DNA from: CAXBNB01 sp965267535 | GTDB taxonomy: Bacteria > Bacteroidota > Bacteroidia > Cytophagales > Cyclobacteriaceae | Reading direction: 5' to 3' | DNA: 64,000 bases | NCBI GenBank assembly: GCA_965267535.1 | Contig: OZ254082.1 | Coordinates: forward strand, 3,410,001-3,474,000 | In this document: positions 16,920 to 25,306 of the stretch, piece after piece | Position numbering within the stretch: position 1 is the stretch's first letter | How the letters are laid out: each line of letters begins with the position of its first letter | The notes under the pieces: model-generated | What the model saw: only the letters and a program-made list of their open reading frames with translations | Told to the model about the DNA's origin: nothing | Database searches by the model: none | Made by a program: the position numbers and the translations under genes

Positions 16920-17789
16920 ATGATAACTATGAATAAAATGCCAAAAATGTTTTTAGCACTGCTCTTGTTTACAACAGCTCTTTTACAAAGCTGTGCAAAA
17001 GAAGACCCCATGGAATGGGACAAACCTTATAACCTTTCTGTGATGTCGTTTAACCTACGCTACGACGAGCCCGCCGATGGAGAAAACCAATGGCAAAACA
17101 GAAAGGAAAAATGCATAGCACTACTCAAACAACACAAACCATCCGTCTTTGGTATTCAGGAAGGACTCCACCATCAAGTCAGTTTTCTGGAAGACAATCT
17201 ACCCGATTATGAGTATGTAGGAGTGGGCAGTGAAGACGGACACTCCGGAGGAGAGTATAAAGCTATATTTTATTCCAGTGCGCAATTTGAAGCGCTGGAA
17301 GATGATACCTTCTGGCTAAGTGAAACACCCGATGTACCATCACGGGGGTGGGATGCCAACAATATTCGCATTGTCACCTGGGTCAAACTCAGAGACAAAA
17401 CACACGATCAGGTACTGTATGTTTTCAACACCCACTTTGATCATATAGGCGACAAATCGAGGGTAGAGTCTGCCAGGTTGCTCATGAAGAAAATACATGA
17501 AATGACTTCTGAAACCGATCAGGTCTTTATCACTGGCGACTTTAATGCGCTAATCCGAAACAAAATGTTCAAACCAATTATCAATGAGTTTTACAGCGCC
17601 AAGAGATTTGCCGATTACTCAGACAACACCAATTCTTTTAATGCTTTTGGAAGGTGGTATATCAGTAGAAATATAGACTTTATCTTTTACAACAATGCCC
17701 ATGCACTGGCTTACCGCACTATATCCGACAATTTTGGTGTGCCTTTTATTTCCGACCACTACCCTATCATTTCATATTTCAATTATTAA
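16920..17789 (+). CDS. Endonuclease/exonuclease/phosphatase-family lipoprotein
   Basis: A 289-aa lipoprotein (lipobox LLQSC) with the EEP fold. Seen are SVMSFNLRYDEPADGENQW, metal-binding Glu in FGIQEGLHHQ, VFNTHFDHIGDKSR, ITGDFNA and the C-terminal SDHYPI with the catalytic Asp-His. Secreted Bacteroidota members are commonly annotated as nucleases or phosphodiesterases; the substrate here is not known. ATGs at 16920 and 16929 both give a usable signal peptide. The next gene begins 3 bp after its stop, so they form a pair. Confidence 0.85.
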   Translation: MITMNKMPKMFLALLLFTTALLQSCAKEDPMEWDKPYNLSVMSFNLRYDEPADGENQWQNRKEKCIALLKQHKPSVFGIQEGLHHQVSFLEDNLPDYEYVGVGSEDGHSGGEYKAIFYSSAQFEALEDDTFWLSETPDVPSRGWDANNIRIVTWVKLRDKTHDQVLYVFNTHFDHIGDKSRVESARLLMKKIHEMTSETDQVFITGDFNALIRNKMFKPIINEFYSAKRFADYSDNTNSFNAFGRWYISRNIDFIFYNNAHALAYRTISDNFGVPFISDHYPIISYFNY

Positions 17790-17792
17790 TCA

Positions 17793-18500
17793 ATGAGTTT
17801 TACCATGCGCAAAGTATATATATGTCTCCTACTGTTGGCTATTCTTTTTTCATCTACAGCATATAGCCAGTCCGGCAATGGAGACTGGCCTCATATTCCC
17901 GGGTTTACCTCGGAGATTATAGGCAAAAAACAAACGGCTTATGGAATTCTGGGAGCTGCAGCTATCTCGTTTACGCTCGCCGAATTAGTAAGCAAAAACA
18001 CATTGAACCTAAACTACTACCAATCTCGGCTAGGGATAAACAACGAACATTTCTGGGGACTTAGAAAGGTTTTTCACCAAAATGCAGGTGTAGAAAAACG
18101 GGTAACTCACTGGTTTGCTACTGCTGCTGAAATCAACCTGCAGCAATGGAGCGACCGTACACCAAATATTGAAAGTAGTGCATCGTTTGGTATTGGATCC
18201 GGCATCATGACTTACTACCGTTGGTATTTGATGGGCAAAAAAAGAATAAGCCCATACCTGGAATACGGAGTTGGACTTTTTCACGGATTTGAAAAATTTC
18301 CCCGCAACGGCACTCATTTCACCTTTAACCACTCGCTGCTGGTGGGCATAGAATATACGCTTGCAAATAAGAACAAGCTACGCTTGGGATATGGATACTT
18401 TCATCAAAGCACCGGAGACTACCTTCAACCCAACCCCGGGTACAATGCTGATGGTTTTAGTATTAGCTACGCGTGGTTTTGGCAAAAAACTCAAAATTAA
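17793..18500 (+). CDS. Small outer-membrane beta-barrel, PagL/acyloxyacyl-hydrolase-like
   Basis: A 235-aa protein with a signal peptide ending STAYSQ and alternating beta-strands through to a final aromatic strand (SISYAWFW), so an outer-membrane barrel. The C-terminal third, LRLGYGYFHQSTGDYLQPNPGYNADGF, recalls the His-x-Ser and NPG motifs of PagL lipid A 3-O-deacylases. The Glu that completes the PagL triad about 12 residues after the Ser is Asn here, so activity is doubtful. The ATG at 17805 may be the real start. Pairs with the EEP lipoprotein upstream. Confidence 0.55.
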   Translation: MSFTMRKVYICLLLLAILFSSTAYSQSGNGDWPHIPGFTSEIIGKKQTAYGILGAAAISFTLAELVSKNTLNLNYYQSRLGINNEHFWGLRKVFHQNAGVEKRVTHWFATAAEINLQQWSDRTPNIESSASFGIGSGIMTYYRWYLMGKKRISPYLEYGVGLFHGFEKFPRNGTHFTFNHSLLVGIEYTLANKNKLRLGYGYFHQSTGDYLQPNPGYNADGFSISYAWFWQKTQN

Positions 18501-18510
18501 ACTACCCCAC

Positions 18511-18546
18511 ACCGGAAGTGGATAGTGTTGGCTATCGGCTTCCGGT
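18511..18546. terminator. Hairpin between convergent genes
   Basis: ACCGGAAG and CTTCCGGT, with an inner GATAG/CTATC pairing, form a long stem between the convergent stop codons and overlap the stop codon of the minus-strand gene. It likely ends transcription from both sides, although no strong T-run follows on either strand. Confidence 0.45.
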
Positions 18547-19712
18547 TATATCAGCGACTTCAACTGCAACGATACTGCTTTTTCTTCTCCATCCTGCTTT
18601 ACTCTCAGGTTCACGGTTTTGCCTTCTTCTTTGAGCATACGCACAATGGCCTGCATATCTATGTCCTTCGCAGATTTTCCATCGATGCTTAGCAGCTCGG
18701 CATTTTGTTTTATGCCTGCTTTTTGGGCGGGGCTATTTTCAAATACCTGATGAATGAGCACTCGCTGCTTGTCGGGTGACAGTTGCAAATCGATACCACT
18801 GCAATTGATAATGAGGGGATCATCATAACTGCTGTTTTTTTCCAGATACATTTTTTTACTGGGCATATCGATGATGATGTTGAATTTGCTCAAAATCTCA
18901 TTGCCAATGATGCCTGCCACATGCTTGTGTGCCTGCACACCTGCAGTCGCTTCACTTATGCCTACGGGCAAATCCTCAATGGTATATCCCCCAAACGAAA
19001 ATGACTTAACATGCCCCTCATAGTGTTTGGTTTCCTTGTTGGAAATACTCTTGACCAGATATGAAAAGTGTTCTCCGGTCTTGTGTGCCACGTCGTATTT
19101 GAGTGCATAAGGAGCATTGAAGTCCATAGTAGTACCGGCTCCTGTCATGACGAAAAATGTACCTTCGTGCGGCTCGCCATTGTTGAGCACTACAGATCCT
19201 TCTATTGTAGGTATGGAGTTGACCATCTTAAAAGGCACCTCTTTTCCCTGTTTGGGATGCACCCCCAGGTCATAAATTTCGAATTGGTGCTTGTCGTAAT
19301 CGATACGCACACTGTGATGCCTAAGCAGATCGTATCCAATAATACCATCGAAATCACGTCCCAGACTAATCTCCAGATGATCCAGGTCTGTGGCATATAC
19401 TTTTATATTCTTCTCGATCAAAAAACCGTCAATTTCTATGGTATTGTGCTTTATGATAGCACCATAGACAGACTCTTCATTGATTACCACTTTGTCTTTG
19501 ACGAGTTCCAGCCGATCGGCCACCTCTTCGTCGAGCACGGTAATGCCGTCTCCCGAATCAAAAATAAAATCAAGGGGCTCAGAATTATCAACACTTACCT
19601 TGATAAACAGGTGATCGCCGTAGCGCTCAAAGGGAATGGTAGTTAGGGGCTTTTGTCCCCATGCAGTCAGGCTGAAAAGCACGGTAACGATGAGTAGGAT
19701 AGTATTTTTCAT
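18546..19712 (-). CDS. Aspartyl protease-like protein with PDZ domain
   Basis: A secreted 388-aa protein with a signal peptide ending LTAWGQ. Two retropepsin-like halves are present: the first has the active-site motif FIFDSGDG (Asp52), the second has FFVMTGAGTT at about 186-195, where the expected Asp is Met189. A PDZ domain follows (about 305-385, SPAQKAGIKQNAELLSIDG). Many Bacteroidota genomes carry such aspartyl protease-PDZ proteins of unknown substrate. With only one catalytic Asp it may work as a dimer, or be a binding protein. Confidence 0.8.
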   Translation of the reverse strand: MKNTILLIVTVLFSLTAWGQKPLTTIPFERYGDHLFIKVSVDNSEPLDFIFDSGDGITVLDEEVADRLELVKDKVVINEESVYGAIIKHNTIEIDGFLIEKNIKVYATDLDHLEISLGRDFDGIIGYDLLRHHSVRIDYDKHQFEIYDLGVHPKQGKEVPFKMVNSIPTIEGSVVLNNGEPHEGTFFVMTGAGTTMDFNAPYALKYDVAHKTGEHFSYLVKSISNKETKHYEGHVKSFSFGGYTIEDLPVGISEATAGVQAHKHVAGIIGNEILSKFNIIIDMPSKKMYLEKNSSYDDPLIINCSGIDLQLSPDKQRVLIHQVFENSPAQKAGIKQNAELLSIDGKSAKDIDMQAIVRMLKEEGKTVNLRVKQDGEEKAVSLQLKSLI

Positions 19713-19792
19713 GTTGAGGTGGTTTTTTTATTCAATTTAACCACTCTCCCGATACAATGCAATTCAGCCTTCTGATTTTATAATTTAATTCA

Positions 19793-20743
19793 CTACACTC
19801 CTGCTTTTACAATTACGTTGAGAGTTTTTTCCAGACCTGTTTTTGCTACCTGCAAAAGGTCCTGCTTGTGGTACTCAGGATTGTAGAGTTCCAGCGAAAT
19901 ACAGCCCGAAAAGCCGGTTGCCTTCAGGTCTTTCAGTATCTGAGACAGTGGAAGAATCCCATCGCCGGGATATACCCTGTGCTTGTCTTGCATATGTTCC
20001 AGTGCCATATTCTTTGGCGCATCATTAAACTGAAAGATGGCCATCATATTGCCATGAATATTTTTCAATCCCGAAAAACCGCCTTTGCTGATATACATAT
20101 GAAACACATCGGGAATAATGCGCGCCTCGGGGTGATCCGCATCCAGGGCTATTGCAGCAGCCTGCCCCATGGTTTTGAGTGGAAACATCTCCACAAAAAC
20201 CAATGCCGGAATAACATTGTATTCCTTGATGCCGATATCGAGCAATCTGCGGTAACATGACGCCACAAAAGCCCGGTCGTAATTTTCGCCTACCTTGTTG
20301 GGTATAGCCTGTACAAATGTGCACCCTATGGCTGCTGCCATGCGCATGCGATTGCGGGTAGCAGGCAGAGATGCCTGAAAAGCCTCTTCGTTTTCAGGCA
20401 AGCATCCCCAAAGCCCGATCATACTGGGCACAAACAGACCATTGTCTTTTATTTTCTTCCCCAGTTTTTTGAGATCACCGCCGTTTTTTTCATATTCGGC
20501 CAATTCGCCATCCCACGGTTCTATGGCATCATAGCCTGCTGCTATGGCTATATCTACCTTTTCTTCGAGTGTTTTTGCTGTACGAATGGTAGCCGTATCC
20601 AGACAAATCGGCCAGGGGCTTTTTCCGTTCTGATACCGTTTCTCTTTTTTGCCAGCTGCAGCCATAGCCGGCAGAGAAGTGGTGAAAGCTGCTGTTGACA
20701 ATCCTAAAGCGGCTCCTCCCGCTATAAATTTTCGTCTGTTCAT
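19793..20743 (-). CDS. Tat-exported sugar phosphate isomerase/epimerase-like TIM-barrel protein
   Basis: A 316-aa protein starting MNRRKFIAGGAALGLS, a twin-arginine signal ending near SLPAMA, so it is exported folded to the periplasm. The body is an AP-endonuclease-2-like TIM barrel: WPICLDTATIR, YDAIEPWDGE, and the metal-site region VFHMYISKGGF with ISLELYNPEYHKQDLL near the end. Secreted members of this family are often linked with 3-keto-sugar or inositol metabolism; nothing nearby fixes the substrate. The ORF could start earlier but would lose the Tat signal. Confidence 0.82.
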   Translation of the reverse strand: MNRRKFIAGGAALGLSTAAFTTSLPAMAAAGKKEKRYQNGKSPWPICLDTATIRTAKTLEEKVDIAIAAGYDAIEPWDGELAEYEKNGGDLKKLGKKIKDNGLFVPSMIGLWGCLPENEEAFQASLPATRNRMRMAAAIGCTFVQAIPNKVGENYDRAFVASCYRRLLDIGIKEYNVIPALVFVEMFPLKTMGQAAAIALDADHPEARIIPDVFHMYISKGGFSGLKNIHGNMMAIFQFNDAPKNMALEHMQDKHRVYPGDGILPLSQILKDLKATGFSGCISLELYNPEYHKQDLLQVAKTGLEKTLNVIVKAGV

Positions 20744-20899
20744 GATTTGATAGTTTGATAGATTGGTGATAAAAGGAATCGTTAAGCAATATTTGTTCCA
20801 GTATGAACATCCCAAAACATCACTTTTGTATACACCTACTATACGCTACTGAAAGGCCTGGGCGGGCTGACTTCACTCAAAGCCCTCCCCAAAGAAGTG

Positions 20900-23104
20900 C
20901 TAGTAGCAATCCATTTTGATTTGCCCCTTGTTTTGGTAATAACTGAGTGTTTTTTGAAGCTGAGTAGAGCATATCGCAGAGAGCACGGCCACCACTTCTT
21001 TTTGCATAGCCACTGACCCACAAATCATTACCTCACCCCGCTCCATCAGTACACGAGCTATCAGGTTCTTTTCTTTTTCCACCAAATGCTGCACATAGAT
21101 TTTATGCGCCTGCTCCCTCGAATATGCCGGCTGGAAGTTTGTCAGTTTTTGCTGGTCGATGGCTTCTTCTATCCGCGACTTATAAAGCCCAAAAGTCTCT
21201 TTATTCCTGCCTCCCCAAAACAAATGCATTTCCCGCGTTGGATTGTTTTCAGCGATCATACCCAAAAATGGGCCTATGCCGGTACCCGTAGCGATCATCA
21301 CTACTGAAGGTGCTTTGGTTGAGCAGCGAAATCCCTTGTTGGCAATGATATAACCCGAGAGGGTTTCGTCCGGCTGCAAATGATAGAGATAGTTTGAGCA
21401 TACCCCTTTTTCATGCCTTTTTACACTCATCAGGACAGTACGACTTCCCGGCACATTGCCTATAGAGTATAGGCGCTCTGCTCCTCCTGCATTCGGATAC
21501 ACCGCCAGCAAGTCACCCGATCGAGGTTTGTAGCCGTTGAGGTTTCCGATTTCCAATAGAAACGTAGTGTCATCACTTTTCGATTCTTCTTTTTTTACTA
21601 CCGTAAACTGACTTGCTTTTTTCTTTTTAACAAGGAGCGGCTCTACCTTCTCTACACGCAAGTCCCACTTTCGGGCTTTGCCCAACTGGTTTACCCAAAG
21701 GGAAAAAGCCTCGAAAGACCGATCGTTTACCGTGTACACTGGCTGCATTCGGGTAGCTCCACCTACTGTTGACAAGAGACTGTCGAGCCGGTAAGCATAC
21801 GCACAAAAATCAGGGTATGCCAAGGAGCCAAATCCGAGTACCGAGTAAGTAAAGGGCTGCACCGGTGGTCTGTCGCTAATCAACGCCTCGAAGCGTGAGG
21901 CATTGGCAGGTGCCTCTCCCTGACCATAAGTAGCCGTAAGCACCAAAAGACACTCCATGTTTTCAAAAGGCTCGTAATCGTTGAGTGCTGTAACGTAGCA
22001 AGGCGATACTCGGTCTATTGCCTGCTGCAGTGCCTGAGCAAACGACCAGGTAGAGCCGCTTTCAGAACCCACCAATATTACTACCCTGCTTTCAGCAGGC
22101 TTTCGTGTGTTTTTCACTTTCACTTTCGGCCTTTTCCAACGCATCGCAAAGCCGGTATACATCAGGACTACAATAGCTACACTGCCAAGCCCCAGCACTA
22201 CCGACCACCACACGCTACCGGCACCAGTATGCCACACCAACGCCAATGCAGACAGTACTTTCACTATCGGATAGCTTTGCTCGCTGAGCACCTCTCCGGT
22301 AAATTGATTAATCTGCAACTCACCCTGACGGAGAGCGACATGATAGTAATCTTCTACAAAATCTGAAAATGGAAAATCTAACTGACGCAATTCGCTCAGT
22401 GCATGGCCGGTAAAAACTTCAAAACGGGTGTAAGGTATAGCCGGACTATCTTTGAGGCTGTCGAAATCGATGTTATGAACCAGAACAGGCTCAGTGATGA
22501 CCTCAAACCTCAGCAGGGAGAGATACACTCCCGTAACCGCCACCACAAGTATAGGCACCAGTGCCACCCTACTCCCCACTATGTGCAGGTAAGACGAAGT
22601 TCCTTCTTTCACCACCGGTGCAAAAAAAGCTTTTAGCCCTCCACCTTGCCGCTTGAGTAACAATGCCACCCCCGACACCACGATAAGCAGCAGAAGCAAT
22701 GCCGTGAGGCCTACAAACAATCGTCCGGGAGTTTTGAGAAAGAGAGACCTGTGAAGATTAGTAGCAAACTGAAAAACAGGTGTTTTCTCTATAAGGTCGC
22801 CTATTTTCTCTCCGGTAAATGGGTCGATATAAAACTCTGCGGTAGAGCCATCCTGCAGAGCCACTATACTGACAAATCCATTCACATCTCTCCTGATAGT
22901 CAGTACTTCGTTGTGGTTGCTTTTCACCGTCCGGATCACTTCTGCTATGGGCAGATCGTCGGCTCCTTCTATAGCAAAGTGGTGAGAGCCTACCGATATA
23001 GGCTCAAATGCCAAAATCGCACCTGTAAGGGATGCGATCAGCAAAAAAACAGACGAAGATATAGCCAACAGATAGTGGCTATATCTCCAAATAGACATAC
23101 TCAT
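20900..23104 (-). CDS. PepSY membrane protein fused to flavodoxin/NADPH reductase (XusC-like ferric reductase)
   Basis: A 734-aa fusion. The N-terminal half is a PepSY-associated membrane module with about four membrane segments (near 10-30, 128-150, 176-196, 294-316). The C-terminal half is a CysJ/P450-reductase-like flavoprotein: flavodoxin domain with VVILVGSESGSTWSFAQALQ (about 342-480), FAD-binding RLYSIGNVPGSR, and NADPH-binding MIATGTGIGPFLGM and VMICGSVAMQKEV. It likely moves electrons from cytoplasmic NADPH across the membrane to reduce iron or a ferric siderophore brought in by the upstream receptor. Bacteroides XusC is also PepSY-containing. It ends an operon with DUF2271, ankyrin, DUF4374 and TonB-receptor genes. 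Confidence 0.88.
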   Translation of the reverse strand: MSMSIWRYSHYLLAISSSVFLLIASLTGAILAFEPISVGSHHFAIEGADDLPIAEVIRTVKSNHNEVLTIRRDVNGFVSIVALQDGSTAEFYIDPFTGEKIGDLIEKTPVFQFATNLHRSLFLKTPGRLFVGLTALLLLLIVVSGVALLLKRQGGGLKAFFAPVVKEGTSSYLHIVGSRVALVPILVVAVTGVYLSLLRFEVITEPVLVHNIDFDSLKDSPAIPYTRFEVFTGHALSELRQLDFPFSDFVEDYYHVALRQGELQINQFTGEVLSEQSYPIVKVLSALALVWHTGAGSVWWSVVLGLGSVAIVVLMYTGFAMRWKRPKVKVKNTRKPAESRVVILVGSESGSTWSFAQALQQAIDRVSPCYVTALNDYEPFENMECLLVLTATYGQGEAPANASRFEALISDRPPVQPFTYSVLGFGSLAYPDFCAYAYRLDSLLSTVGGATRMQPVYTVNDRSFEAFSLWVNQLGKARKWDLRVEKVEPLLVKKKKASQFTVVKKEESKSDDTTFLLEIGNLNGYKPRSGDLLAVYPNAGGAERLYSIGNVPGSRTVLMSVKRHEKGVCSNYLYHLQPDETLSGYIIANKGFRCSTKAPSVVMIATGTGIGPFLGMIAENNPTREMHLFWGGRNKETFGLYKSRIEEAIDQQKLTNFQPAYSREQAHKIYVQHLVEKEKNLIARVLMERGEVMICGSVAMQKEVVAVLSAICSTQLQKTLSYYQNKGQIKMDCY

Positions 23105-23143
23105 TATTCAATTATCAATTTCTGGCAATAAACAAATACCGGG

Positions 23144-23635
23144 TCAATTGGCGGGTAGCATCCTGATGTAGCGGATGTATCCCGTACCGTCTACTTTGTT
23201 GCGAAGAGTGGCGGTATGCAGTGGTACCTCTGCATCTGTCACGTAGTACTCCTGATTTTCGACTGCAGATTCAAACCGCAGCGAGTATCCCGCATCCAGG
23301 CTGTCTTTGGGTATATTTAGCACTACTATCTGCCGCTCGCCATTGCCTATGGAAGCTCCCGTAATGCCGTCGATAGATGTTTTACTTTTCTTAAAAAACT
23401 TCCACCAGTCCTTTAAATCGCTATACCACTCATCGTCACCTCCCTGCATGTATAGGGTTTGTTCATAATTGCCCTCTTTGTCTACCAAAGAAATCACTAC
23501 ATAGGCTTTTTCTCCGGTGTAGTTAATCATCTGCACCATACACTTGTAGGCTACTGTGGGTTCTTTGTCAGAAAATGCAGCCAATGCCCCTGCTACGAGC
23601 ACTAACGCTATGGCCTTCATCATTTGTTTTGTCAT
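23144..23635 (-). CDS. DUF2271 exported protein with flavinylation-like motif
   Basis: A 163-aa protein with a signal peptide (MTKQMMKAIALVLVAGALAAF). Its fold and the GITGASIGNGERQIVVLNI core match DUF2271 (PF10029), a periplasmic family found near PepSY proteins and flavin transferases. The stretch DGITGAS resembles the ApbE flavinylation consensus Dxx[ST]GAT, but with Ser where the FMN-accepting Thr usually is. With the PepSY-reductase 39 bp downstream it may be a periplasmic flavin electron carrier. No ApbE gene is in this window. Confidence 0.75.
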   Translation of the reverse strand: MTKQMMKAIALVLVAGALAAFSDKEPTVAYKCMVQMINYTGEKAYVVISLVDKEGNYEQTLYMQGGDDEWYSDLKDWWKFFKKSKTSIDGITGASIGNGERQIVVLNIPKDSLDAGYSLRFESAVENQEYYVTDAEVPLHTATLRNKVDGTGYIRYIRMLPAN

Positions 23636-23641
23636 GCCGTA

Positions 23642-25141
23642 TTACTTTAAAAAATCGAGATTTACACCTGCTTTTTGGAGCAGTTCGTTTTCACGAGCCA
23701 ACTGATAGGCCGTCTCTTCAAATTCGGTTTTCGTACGAATATCTGCTCCTTTGCTGATCAGGTAGCGAAGCACATCTGTGTGGTTGGCCTTCATCGCAGC
23801 GTAGTGCAATGCAGTATTTCCCTGATCGTCGCGCGCGTTTATATCCAGCCCCAGAGTATTGATGATTTCCAGTAGCGGCACACTGTTTTTCTCTACTGCC
23901 AAATGCCAGAGTGTGCTTTTGTCCTGCTGCAGATGCCCGGGATCATAGCCTTTCTTTGTGAGCAGGTTTAGTTTTTGTTCGAAAGAAGCCACATCCCTGT
24001 AAGACTTGATTAAATAATACCCGAGGGTATGACCGGCTTTGTCAGTCGTATTTGTATCTGCGCCCTGATCGAGCAGGTAGGAAATCACCTCCGGGCTATT
24101 TCTCTCTACAGCTATCATCAGCGGTGTTTGGCCGGCTGCATTAGCCACATTGAGTTGGTTTGTCTTTTGAGCTAAAAACTTCACCACCTGCAGTTTATTT
24201 CTACCTGCTGCATGATGTATAGGTAAGTTGCCTTCACTATTGGCTGTGTTGGCATTTACTCCCTTGCTCAGAAAGTAATCGTATATCTCTTCGTTTTCGC
24301 ACGAATAGGCCAGGTGGTGTAGCGGTGTGTTTCCTTCTGTGTCTGTTACATTCGGATCGAGTTTCAAGCTTTCCAGGTATTGATAAAACTCAATCGTATT
24401 TTTGGCATTTTTAGAAGCAAACAAAAACGCGTTTTCACCCGTCTTTTTGTTTTTCTTATGAGACACTCCTTTGGCTTTCAATTGCTGCAGAAGCGACACA
24501 TCGCCCGATCGGGCAGCATAGCTAAAAAGTCCGTTTCCCTTTGCATCTGTACTTTTGAGCGACACTCCCTTCGACACCCAGTAATCCATCATTGCTGTAT
24601 CTTTCATACGCGATGCGGTCACCAGCAGTACATTTTTACCGTCTTCGTCTACATCGTTTTGAGGATCGCCCCCCAGAGCTATACAATACTCGTATATTGC
24701 TTTATCGGTTTGTCCAGTAGCTGCCGCAAAAAGCAGCAAATTGAATTGATGCGAGTCTCTGAGGTCTGTTTTAGAACCTTTTTTTACCAGTAGCTTCATC
24801 AAATCCAGGTTGCCTCGAGAGACCGCCCAGAAGATATAATTTCTTGAATCGTGGGTTAACTTGTTTACCGAATTGCCCTTATCGATCAGGTACTCGATGG
24901 TAGACAATGGATTGTTGGCAAAAATGGCATACGTAGTGGGATCAAAACCGTGAGTATTGGCCTGAAAGATAGAGTAACCCTTGGCTATGTTTTGCTCTAT
25001 ACTCTCTACGCTGGGGTGAGTAGACCAATAGTCACGACTCAAAAAAGGGTTTTCTGTCTTTGGCTGTCCTACAGCCGGAGTTAAAAACCACACCCAGGCC
25101 AGCATACATGCCAGCACATTTGATTTTAAGGAAATATTCAT
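23642..25141 (-). CDS. Exported ankyrin-repeat protein
   Basis: A 499-aa protein with a signal peptide (MNISLKSNVLACMLAWVWFLTPAVGQ) and ankyrin repeats along its length. Clear repeats include GNTPLHHLAYSCENEEIYDYFLSKG, GNLPIHHAAGRNKLQVVKFLAQK, GQTPLMIAVERNSPEVISYLLDQG and GNTALHYAAMKANHTDVLRYLISKG, shown here only as landmarks in the C-terminal half. It likely sits in the periplasm as a scaffold or chaperone for the DUF2271 and PepSY-reductase proteins encoded 6 bp and 537 bp downstream. The start at 25141 is chosen over an upstream in-frame one because of the signal peptide. Confidence 0.88.
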   Translation of the reverse strand: MNISLKSNVLACMLAWVWFLTPAVGQPKTENPFLSRDYWSTHPSVESIEQNIAKGYSIFQANTHGFDPTTYAIFANNPLSTIEYLIDKGNSVNKLTHDSRNYIFWAVSRGNLDLMKLLVKKGSKTDLRDSHQFNLLLFAAATGQTDKAIYEYCIALGGDPQNDVDEDGKNVLLVTASRMKDTAMMDYWVSKGVSLKSTDAKGNGLFSYAARSGDVSLLQQLKAKGVSHKKNKKTGENAFLFASKNAKNTIEFYQYLESLKLDPNVTDTEGNTPLHHLAYSCENEEIYDYFLSKGVNANTANSEGNLPIHHAAGRNKLQVVKFLAQKTNQLNVANAAGQTPLMIAVERNSPEVISYLLDQGADTNTTDKAGHTLGYYLIKSYRDVASFEQKLNLLTKKGYDPGHLQQDKSTLWHLAVEKNSVPLLEIINTLGLDINARDDQGNTALHYAAMKANHTDVLRYLISKGADIRTKTEFEETAYQLARENELLQKAGVNLDFLK

Positions 25142-25306
25142 GTTGGGATTTTTGTTTATGAGAAAGACAAGGGTGACTCTGAAAGGAGATAGACGGGAAA
25201 GCACTAGTGGCCGACTGCCACTATTCACTTGATTAATACACAATTCACTGATTTAGACATGCTGTCGCCTCAGAGTCACCACTTCATCTTACATTATTTG
25301 CGATAA

